Shown piece after piece: positions 56,066 through 64,000 of a stretch of DNA of 64,000 nt. The DNA is from Molossus alvarezi (taxonomy: Eukaryota > Chordata > Mammalia > Chiroptera > Molossidae). The notes under the pieces were generated by a model. The model was given only the letters and a program-made list of their open reading frames with translations, had not been told where the DNA came from and searched no databases. Made by a program: the position numbers and the translations under genes. Numbering within the stretch: the first letter of the stretch is position 1; each line of letters starts with the position of its first letter. The stretch is taken from positions 4,507,051 to 4,571,050 of the forward strand of contig CM073895.1 in assembly GCA_037176705.1 (NCBI GenBank), in the 5' to 3' direction.

Positions 56066-56113
<48 letters not shown>

Positions 56114-56210
56114 CTTCTCCTCCTCCTTCTCCTTCCCTTCCTCCCTCCCTCTCTCTCTAAAAATCAGAGGAAAATAATCCTCGGGTGAGGATTAATAATA
56201 ATAAAAAAAA
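55942..56210 (+). mobile_element. Form A SINE, old, with (TC)n
   Basis: Head cctggccggggttgctctgtgg, B box gggtttgattccg; long TC tract at 56069-56111; tail cctcgggtgaggatt. Confidence 0.87.
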
Positions 56211-56213
56211 GAG

Positions 56214-56466
56214 CCCTGGCTGGTTTGGTTCAGCGGTTAGAGCGTCAGCCTGCGGTCCTGAGAGACCCGGGTTCGGTTCCCGCTAAGGGCACGTACCTCG
56301 GTTGCAGTTTGTCCCCGGCCCTGGTCGGTTGTGCGGGTGGCAGCCACTCGATGTGTTCCTTTCACATCGATGTTTCTCTCTCTCTCTCTGTTCCTCTCTC
56401 TCCCTCCCACTCTACCTGAACAAAAAATGGAAAAATGTCCTCGGTTGAGGATAAAAAAAAAAAAAA
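56214..56466 (+). mobile_element. Form A SINE, young-looking
   Basis: Near twin of the 16726 and 36838 copies: gggttcggttcccgctaagggc; tail cctcggttgaggataaaa with about 17 A. Confidence 0.95.
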
Positions 56467-56656
56467 AGAAATATTACATGCCCAGTCAATGCTGACTCAG
56501 CACCCACTCACTGTTCATAAGAAATTCTGGGCATGGTGTTTTCCCTTCAGATCCCAAGATCATTGCCACGAATGCAAGATGGTCACAGAGGTCACAAGGG
56601 ATGGATGGGCCACCAGCCTGTGGGCCAGTAAGAAGGAATAACTCCACGTGGTTCTT

Positions 56657-56917
56657 TTTTTTTTCCTTAATCCTCATCCAAGTATATTTTTTTGCATCTC
56701 TCTTCAGATAGAGCAGGAGGGAGAGAGGGAGGAAGAGAAAGTGAGAGAAAAACATCTATGTGAGAGAAACAGACATCGACTGGTTGCCACCTGCACAACT
56801 CCAACCAGGGCTGGGGACAAACTGCAACGGAGGTACATGCCCTTGGCGGGAACCGAACCCGGGTCTCTCTGGACCGCAGGCCGACGCTCCAACCGCGGAG
56901 CCACAGTGGCCAGGGCT
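56657..56917 (-). mobile_element. Form A SINE
   Basis: Reverse tail ccttaatcctcatccaagt, head gagccacagtggccagggc. Confidence 0.9.
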
Positions 56918-56929
56918 ACCTCCTCATCA

Positions 56930-57430
56930 TTCTGAACACACGTTTAGACGGCTGGGCAGTGTCTGGTTAAGCATATGGCTAGATTGCTGTAAAGATTCAG
57001 ACTCTTATTACAAAAAGAAAAAGGACTGAGTTTGGAGGCATTTGCACTGCAAGGCAGGCTAGCTCAGAGGGGGTCCCCGACCCCCAGTTAGACAGCCACC
57101 CGTGAAAAGACGCCACGCCGGAACAGTTGGTCTTATCTGGATCATACCAACACGGAAACAGGGAGCCTCGTGTCTGACGAGTGTTTGGAAAACAACACTT
57201 GGCATTTTTACCACAGTTTGCTGAGCAACCATTGACTGGCACAAGAGGCAAAGGGTTTCAGTGTCACCATTAGAAACTTTGAGTCATTTGATTGTGGTAT
57301 GCTCGCCAGGGCTGCTGGCCACATCCATGGGTAATTGGTTGAGAGCCCACAAAAGACGCTTGGATGTGGTCCCTGCTCCTGACGTGTATGCAGATTAAAT
57401 AAGCAGAATTAAGTCTATAAATTAAGGAAG
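56930..57430. other. No recognised gene
   Basis: Unclassified unique sequence. Confidence 0.4.
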
Positions 57431-57437
57431 CTTTTGC

Positions 57438-57597
57438 CCTGGCCGGTTTGGCTCAGCAGTTAAAGCATAGGCCTGAGGACCAAAGAGTCTCTGGTTTGAT
57501 TCCGGTCAAGGGCACGTACCTGGGTTGTGATTGGATCCCCAGCCCTAGTTGGGGTCATGCGGGAGACAACCAATCCAGGTATCTCTCCCACATCTAT

Positions 57598-57649
<52 letters not shown>

Positions 57650-57727
57650 CCCCCCCTCTCCCCACTTCCCTCCCTCCTAATCTATCTGAAAATCAATAGA
57701 AAAATATCCTGGGGTGAGGATTAAAAA
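57438..57727 (+). mobile_element. Form A SINE with expanded (TC)n
   Basis: TC tract at 57601-57646 followed by C-runs. B box ggtttgattccgg, tail cctggggtgaggatt. Confidence 0.92.
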
Positions 57728-57764
57728 AGAAAAAACAAAACAAAAGCGAATAAAAGAAAGCTCC

Positions 57765-58012
57765 AGCCCTGGCTGGTTTGGCTCGGCGGCTAGAGCGTCG
57801 GCCAGAGGACCAATGAGTCGCGGTTCGATTCTGGTCAAGGGCACGTACCTCTGTTGCAGTTTGTCCCTGGCCCTGGTCCGGGTCGTGCGGGAGGCAACCA
57901 GTCAGTATGTCCCTCTCAAGTCGATGTTTCTCTCTCTCTCTCTCTCCCTCTTTCTCCATCTCACTCTATCTGAAGATAAATAGAAAAATATCCTCAGGTG
58001 AGGATTTAAAAA
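57765..58012 (+). mobile_element. Form A SINE, older type
   Basis: B box ggttcgattctggtcaagggc; tail cctcaggtgaggatt. TSD gaaagctccag at about 57756 and 58027. Confidence 0.94.
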
Positions 58013-58224
58013 AAGAAAAAGAAAAAGAAAGCTCCAGACAGGGCACCCAGAAGGTAAAGGCAGAGAAGAGCTCCCTTCCCAGCCCACCCTCCAACTTCCT
58101 GGTGTTTACCCCTCCCAAAGGGAAGGGTTGAGGGCGTGGGTCCTGAGAGCCTGGAGCGGCTAATAGAAGCGTGTGTTGGAATGGCGTGGAGGATTTGTTC
58201 AAACATGGATTGCTGGCGTCTCCT

Positions 58225-58330
58225 TCTCCAGGAGTTTCCGGTGTAGTAGGTCTGGGGTAGGACCCCAGCATCCGCACGTGTAACAGTTTCCCAGGTAACT
58301 GTTTCCCAGGCAGCTGGTCCAGAACCATTC
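58225..58330. repeat. hAT-Charlie-like fragment
   Basis: taggtctggggtaggaccccagcatccgcacgtgtaacagtttcccaggtaactg ... gcagctggtccagaacca has the order of MER20/MER58-type elements. Confidence 0.45.
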
Positions 58331-58339
58331 ATCTAGAGG

Positions 58340-58852
58340 CATATCCCACCAGAAACAGGTGAGCATCCTGGCTTAGGGACGTGCCCACTCCGCCACAGCC
58401 GACTCTTCAATATTCTGAAGGTGTTTGCGGAACCGTGCACATGTAACAAAGAAAGACTGAGGTCAGCCCTTCGCTCTGCCCTGGCACCTGAGCCACACTG
58501 ACGCTGACTCTGCTAATCAAGAGACGACAGAGCTCGGTTTTGGCTGCATCTAGTTCTGGAATAAAAGGTGCTGGCTACAAAATTATTAATATTCACAGGG
58601 TTCATTCTCCATGAACCAGTGGCAGAATCACAGGAACGTAAGTTAATTATGAGCCTTGTGACATGGCAGAGAAACTCGAAGTTCACATCTCGTCCTGAAT
58701 GAAGCTGAGAGCCTGGGGCTGGGAAGGAGTCAGCGTGCCCAGGGAGAGAACTTGCCCAGAGGACGGTGCAGCATCCGGGGGTGCACTTCACCCTCCCCAC
58801 CAACACTCTGTCCTTCTTTGAATCATTCTTGACTCCTCTCTACACCCCCCCT
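58340..58852. other. No recognised gene
   Basis: Unclassified; 58550-58640 is AT-rich and non-repetitive. Confidence 0.4.
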
Positions 58853-58862
58853 TTTTTTTGGG

Positions 58863-59084
58863 AAATCCTCACCTGAGGATATTTTTCCACTGATTTTTTT
58901 TAGATACAGTGGGAAGGGAGGGAGGGAGAAAGAGAGAGAGCAACATCCATATGAGAGAGACACATCGATTGGTGGCCGGGGATCGATCCTGCAACCCAGG
59001 TATATGCTCTTGAGAGGGAATCGAATCCACAGCCCTTTGGTCCATGGGTCAGTGCTCTAACCACGGAACCAAACCGGTCAGCGC
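58863..59084 (-). mobile_element. Ves-type SINE, older
   Basis: Reverse tail aaatcctcacctgaggat, head gaaccaaaccggtcagc. Part of the body is missing (ggtggccggggatcgatcc). Confidence 0.87.
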
Positions 59085-59099
59085 TGGACTCTTCTTTTT

Positions 59100-59346
59100 T
59101 TTTTTTATCCTCACCTGAGGACATTTTTCCATTTTTTGTTCAGGTAGAGTAGGGGGGAGAGAGAGGAACAGAGAGAGAGAGAGAAACATCGATGTGAAAG
59201 GAACACATCGAGTGGCTGCCACCCACACAACCGACCAGGGCCGGGGACAAACTGCAACCGAGTTATATGCCCATAGCGGGAACCGAACCCGGGTCTCTCA
59301 GGACCGCAGGCTGACGCTCTAACCGCTGAGCCAAACCGGCCAGGGC
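59100..59346 (-). mobile_element. Form A SINE
   Basis: TSD ctggactcttcttttt at about 59084 and 59347. Confidence 0.95.
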
Positions 59347-59423
59347 TGGACTCTTCTTTTTCCTGTGCTCCACATGCAACCTGCCAGCAGCTCCCCACTG
59401 CTCTGCTTCAGAGTCGATCCGGA

Positions 59424-59634
59424 GCCTGGCCAGGGTGGCTCAGTGGTTGGGCCTCGGCCCACACACCAAGAGCTTGCTGGTTCAGTTCCAGGTCAGGGCA
59501 CATGCCCAGGTGTGGGCCCAATCCCCAGTGGGGGGCAGGCAGGAGGCAGCTAATCGATGTTCTCTTTCATCAATGTTTCTGTCCCCCTCTCCCTCTCCAT
59601 TCCTCTCTCTCTCAAATCAATAAAGAAAAAAAAA
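59424..59634 (+). mobile_element. Form B SINE
   Basis: Head gcctggccagggtggctcagtgg, end tctcaaatcaataaag. Flanks gatccggagcctg / ggtccagagcctg. Confidence 0.92.
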
Positions 59635-60211
59635 ATCGGTCCAGAGCCTGATTCCCCACCCCTGCCCCCCACTACTCTCATTCTGGGGCAACCACCACAT
59701 CCTTTTGCCTTGACTGTGCAATTGCTTTGTGACCAGTCTCTGCTTTCCCCCTTGCCACCCCTCTCCCACTGCCGAGTCTCCACACTGTGGTCAGGTCGAT
59801 GGCTCCAGCCCACGCATCAGATAGGCCAGTCCCATCCCGGCTGCTGGCTTCCCACTGCACTCTGTACGACGGCCGAAGTCCTCATCTGGCCTGCTGGCTC
59901 CCTCCTTCACACTCCGAGCACATCGCTCGCTGTGTTCTCCTGTGCTCACTCAGCTACAGTCCTTTAGCCTCCCTCCTCTTCCTCCAGTCCACAGGGAAGT
60001 GCTTGCCTCAGGGCCTTTGCACTGGCTCTTTCCCCTGCCCTGGATGCTCTTCCCCCAGAGACGCCTGTACCTGCTTCAGTCTTTGCTGAAATATCACCGG
60101 AGGGCTGCCTTTCCTTTTTGAAATTGCAGTTCTATCCCTCACTCTTGCTCCTCTTACTCCCTTTTCTCCCTTATTTTTTTCCCATAGTACTCACCACTAT
60201 CTGACCTATGT

Positions 60212-60400
60212 AATTTTTTTTTTCCTTTTATTTGTTTCTTAGAGAAAGAAAGGGAGAGGGAGAGAGAGATAGAAACATCAATGAGAGAGAACATTGATTG
60301 GCCGCCTCCTGCATGCCCCCCACTGGGGATTTGGCCCACAACCTAGGTATGTGCCCTGATTGGGAATCGAACCAGCGACCTCTTGGTGCAGGGGTTGACA
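60212..60400 (-). mobile_element. Form B SINE lacking its head end
   Basis: Body ctgcatgccccccactgggg; stops at cttggtgcaggggttgacac without the gagccacacc head. Confidence 0.85.
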
Positions 60401-60540
60401 CTGGACTGTACTTAACTTCTAAACTTGACTATCTATCTCCCTCTGCGAGAATGTCAAAATCCTCAGGGACAGGCGTTTCCAACTCTTTTGCTTACAGGGC
60501 CTGCCATCTAGTAGGTGCTAATAAAAGTTTGTTGAATGAC

Positions 60541-60761
60541 GCCTGGCCGGTGTGGCTCAGTGGTTGAGCATCGACCCCTGCACCAAGAGGTTGCTGGTCC
60601 GATTCCCAGTCAGGGCACATGCCCAGGTTGTGGGCCCGATCCCCAGCGGGGGGTGTGCAGGAGGCGGCCAATCGCTGTTCTCTCTCATTGATGTTTCTCT
60701 CTCTCTGTCCCTCTCCCTTTCTCTCTCTCTAAAATCAATAAAGAAAAAAAATTAAAATAAA
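60541..60761 (+). mobile_element. Form B SINE in L2
   Basis: TSD aaagtttgttgaatga at about 60525 and 60763 lies in the L2 terminal sequence. Confidence 0.95.
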
Positions 60762-60789
60762 AAAGTTTGTTGAATGAACTGCAATGTCA

Positions 60790-61520
60790 CACGTAAAGGT
60801 AGGTGGGCCAAGGGATGAGAGCCCTGGAAGGCGCACAGGAGGGAGGAGAAGGGAGGAGGGAAGGTAAGGTCTGCACGTTGGAGCTGATGGAAAATGCACA
60901 GAACTGCTGGGCTCAGACAGCAAGCGGCTGGCCACGTGAGCGGTCATGGGCTCCGGGAGCTCAAGGAACACATGCACGGGGTGGTGTCCTGTGACCCTTT
61001 GCCTTCTCTGTATTTCCTCTTTTTCCCTCCCCTTCTTCAGGTAGGTAGCTGGCTCTGCATTTTTGTTTCTGACAAGCCCGGGACTGGCAGACAGTAGGGG
61101 CAGCTGCAAGACCCTGGGTCTTGTGTTGGGAAATCTCAACCCATAGGAAACGGAAGAGTGTTCACAATAGAGGTGAAGAGGGGAGGCAGAGTGGCTTGGA
61201 AGCAGCAAAAGGGTCCCCTGGGAGTGGGCATGGGGCACCTCCCCCTGAAGCCTTGGCAGTGGCAATGGTCCTGGGACCCAGGCAGGACTCAGGTACAGAA
61301 AAGCCCCGGATGGCTGACAAGGTGCTCCCTGCCCGTTACTGCTGCCCACCTTCCTCCTACCTTCTGTCGCCACCTGTGTCAGAATCTCCGCTTCTTACTC
61401 CCTCCCTCCCCTTCCTTCTGTCCTTCCTTAACCCCCTGGGGTTTGGCATCCGCCCCTGTGCCTTCACAGAAACTGTGCTCATCGAATCCCTGGTAACTTT
61501 TGGTTGGATTCACATCCACC
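60790..61520. other. No recognised gene
   Basis: GC-moderate; forward and reverse open frames at 60735-61531 show no known domain. Confidence 0.4.
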
Positions 61521-61539
61521 CTCTAACTTGATTTAAAAA

Positions 61540-61746
61540 ACTTTTTTTTCCTTTATCGATTTTAGAGAGTGAGGAGGGAGAGGGAGAGGGAGATAGAAAC
61601 ATCGATGAGAGAGAACATTGCTCGGCCGCCTCCTGCACGCCCCCTACTGGGGATCGGGCCCACAACCCGGGCATGTGCCCCGACTGGGAATCTGGGACCT
61701 CTCAGTCCATGGGACGATGCTCAACCACTGAGCCACACTGACCTGG
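61540..61746 (-). mobile_element. Form B SINE
   Basis: TSD ctctaacttgattt at about 61520 and 61747. Confidence 0.94.
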
Positions 61747-61759
61747 CTCTAACTTGATT

Positions 61760-62258
61760 TTTTTAAAAAAGAATTGTAAGATATACATACATGGAATTGA
61801 CCATTTTAACCTTTTTTAAGTATACAATTTGGTGGCATTCAGTACATTCGCATTGTCGTGCAGCCATTACCACTAGCCGTCTCCCAAACTGAGACTCTGC
61901 CCCTACACACCACCTCCCCGCTTTTCTCTCCCCAACCCCTGGCGCCCACCATCCTGCTTCCTGTCTCTGTGAGCTTGACCAGTCTAGGTTCAGGAGCGGA
62001 ATCACATAGTACTCATCCTTTTGTGACCGGCTGGTTTGGAACTTAGCATAATGTCTTCAAAGTATTCTGTTGTATGGAGAAACCACATTGTGTTTATTCA
62101 TTCATCCGTCAATGGACACGAGTTCTTTTACCTATTGGCTATTGTGAATAATGTCGCTGCGAACACACATGTCTGTTCAAGTCCCTGCGTTTAAACCTGT
62201 TGGGTATATATCTGGGAGTAGAATTGCGGGATCATAGGGTAAATTTATGTCTAATTTT
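61760..62258 (-). mobile_element. L1 3' fragment, reverse
   Basis: ttgaccattttaaccttttttaagtatacaatttgg, catccgtcaatggacacgag, tattggctattgtgaataatgtcgctgcgaac, gggtatatatctgggagtagaattgcgggatcat. Confidence 0.85.
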
Positions 62259-62492
62259 TTTTTAATCCTCACCTGAAAATATTTTTCCATTTATCTTCAG
62301 ATAGAGTGGGAGGGGGAGAGAGAGAGCGAGATCAATGTGAGAGAGATACATCGATTGGCTGCCTCCTGCTCGACCCCGATCAAGACTGGGGACCCAACCA
62401 CAACCGAGGTACCTGCCCCTGACCAGAATCAAACCCACGACTCTTTGGTCTGAAAGCTGACACTCCAACTGGGGAGCCAAACCAGTCAGGGC
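62259..62492 (-). mobile_element. Form A SINE, older
   Basis: Reverse tail tttaatcctcacctgaaaat, head gagccaaaccagtcagggc. Confidence 0.9.
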
Positions 62493-62503
62493 TCCATTGA
62501 TGT

Positions 62504-62749
62504 TTTTTTTTTTTATCTTCACCGGAGGGCACTTTTGCATTTATCTTCACAGAGTGGGAGGGAGAGAGGGGGGAAGAGAGAAAGAAACATTGATGTGAGA
62601 GAAACACATCTGCTGGTTGCCACCCACATGGCCCCAACTGGGGTCAGGGACAAACTGCAACCGAGGTATGTGCCCTTAGCGGGAACCGAACCCGGGTCTC
62701 CCTGGCCACAGGCCAATGCTCCAACCGCTGAGCCAAACCAGCCAGGGCT
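62504..62749 (-). mobile_element. Form A SINE
   Basis: Reverse tail tatcttcaccggagggc, head gagccaaaccagccagggc. Confidence 0.92.
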
Positions 62750-63257
62750 TATTTTACATTTTTATTTAGATCTGTACTCACAGGTCCAAACGTATGCTCG
62801 GTGTCAGAGTCCATTCCCAATTAGTGCTGTGTAATATATAAACAAGTAAGTGGACTGCATGCATCTCATACCATATTTATGAATGATCACCTAGTGCCAA
62901 TGTCCCTGCTACATACATACATGTAGGCTTCTACTAGAGAAATGAATATCATTCCACTTTTGTTGTCGTAGGGTTAAAATGTTATGATTCAATGTTACTT
63001 GTGGAGAATCTCACAGGATGTGAGATCAGATGCATTTTTTTATTTATTTTTTCTGGACAAGGCAGAAAGGGCAGAGAAATAATTTGTTGATGCCAAGGAG
63101 AGAGGGATGTTAACTTTTCATTTCACTATTAACTCATAATTGTCCAGTATTTTGTGTTTTTCTTCAGAAGATCGCTATCATTTGAATAATGATAATGAAT
63201 GAATGTCAAAATCAGGACCACTGCTTTTAAAACAATGCATTTTAAAAATAGGTAGTG
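62750..63257. other. AT-rich sequence, nothing recognised
   Basis: No gene or repeat family recognised. Confidence 0.4.
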
Positions 63258-63258
63258 C

Positions 63259-63490
63259 AGCCCTGGCTGGTTTGGCTCAGCAGTTAGAGGGTCGGCCCTC
63301 AGACCAAAGAGTCTCGGGTTCGATTCTGGTCAAGGGCACTTACTTTGGTTGCGGTTCATCCCCGGCCCTGGTCAGGTTGTGTGGGAGGCAACCAGTGGAT
63401 GTGTCTCTCACATCGATGTTTCTCTCTCTCTCTCCCTCCCTCCCACTCTATTTCATGATAAATGTAAAAATATCCTCAGGTGAGGATTAC
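63259..63490 (+). mobile_element. Form A SINE, older type
   Basis: Head gccctggctggtttggctcagcagttag, B box gggttcgattctggtcaaggg, tail cctcaggtgaggatt. Confidence 0.92.
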
Positions 63491-63623
63491 CAAAAGAAAG
63501 GTACTGCATATGTGTTCTTTAAAAAGTCAGGTAAGATGGAAGGGTTTATGAGAAGTCTCCTTCCCACCCCCTCTCCTGGCCCCTGCTATGGGTTTCCTGT
63601 GTGTCACTCCAAAAGCATTTATT

Positions 63624-63868
63624 TATTTATTATGTTCATCCTCATTCGAGGACATTTTTCCATTTTTTTCTTCAGATAGAGCGGGAGGGAGAGAGAGGAA
63701 GAGAGAGAAACATTGATGTGAAAGGGACACATCGAGTGGTTGCCACCCGCATGACCAACCAGGGCCGGGGACAAACTGCAACCGAGGTACATGCCCTTAG
63801 CGGGAACCGAACCAGGGTCTCTCTGGACTGCAGCCTGATGCTCTAACTGCTGAGCCAAACCGGCCAGG
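63624..63868 (-). mobile_element. Form A SINE
   Basis: TSD ctccaaaagcatttat at about 63608 and 63870. Reverse tail catcctcattcgaggac. Confidence 0.95.
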
Positions 63869-64000
63869 GCTCCAAAAGCATTTATAAATGCCTCCCCATC
63901 TTTTACAGAACACATGGCAACACCTTGCTTTGCCCTGGATTTTTCCACTTTGTAACCTATCTTGGCAACTGTCCCATATTCGTAGGTAGGGAGCAGCCTC

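Larger units (their letters stand above)
59680..60780 (+). repeat. L2 LINE 3' region, interrupted by two SINEs
   Basis: Clear L2 order: tgcctcagggcctttgcactggctctttcccctgccctggatgctcttcccccagag, tttgctgaaatatcacc, catagtactcaccactatctgacctatg, then agggcctgccatctagtaggtgctaataaaagtttgttgaatga. Confidence 0.85.

Noticed and set aside
3024..63868. Real tRNA genes at the many GGTTCGA/TGGCTCAG sites
   Set aside because: All such boxes recognised lie in SINE heads. None was seen to fold as a complete standalone tRNA with its own terminator, though no scan such as tRNAscan-SE was run.
15031..64000. CAMTA1 first exon or a lncRNA near the right side
   Set aside because: No second CpG island and no recognisable CAMTA1 N-terminal coding sequence. 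Synteny suggests it lies beyond the window.

Overview
The window is nuclear DNA from a bat, probably a vespertilionoid yangochiropteran. The evidence is roughly 80 copies (counted by eye) of tRNA-derived Ves-type SINEs, found in both orientations, often nested and often with visible target-site duplications (TSDs). No prokaryotic genes, operons or CRISPR arrays are present, and nearly all long open frames lie inside SINEs or the CpG island. In the feature list 'form A' is the long SINE: its head reads GGCCGGTTTGGCTCAGCGG and its 3' end reads TCCTCGGGTGAGGAT followed by A's. 'Form B' is the shorter SINE: its head reads GGCCGGTGTGGCTCAGTGG, its body has CCCAGTGGGGGGCATGCAGG and its 3' end is AAATCAATAAA. 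Species cannot be fixed from this sequence alone.

Only one protein-coding segment is supported: the first coding exon of DNAJC11 on the minus strand (14665-14736). It lies in a CpG island (about 13960-15030) that should be its promoter. Bases 1-14664 are then part of DNAJC11 intron 1; no second coding exon was recognised there. Everything from about 15 kb to the right end is upstream of DNAJC11. From remembered human 1p36.31 gene order, this side faces CAMTA1, but no CAMTA1 exon is visible.

The intergenic part is a layered repeat landscape. Ancient shared mammalian repeats (MIR, L2, MER5A-like hAT elements, MaLR-type LTRs, an L1 of about 3.5 kb in reverse orientation, and several L1 3' ends) are cut up by younger Ves-type SINEs. 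A short ERV-type LTR lies near 45.7-46.1 kb. Low-complexity tracts include long CA/TG, TC, AAGAAAGC, C22 and CCCCT runs. Several intervals of 1-3 kb are almost free of SINEs (about 25.8-27.1, 30.7-31.9, 33.2-35.4, 37.3-39.0, 41.2-43.7 and 52.7-54.6 kb) and are the best places to look for conserved regulatory DNA.

No new multi-gene system was found. The most unusual signals concern the SINEs: an apparently young form A subfamily with a changed pol III B box, two copies that consist only of the tRNA-like head plus an A-rich tail, inverted SINE fusions, and a SINE pair inside a single 18-bp target duplication.
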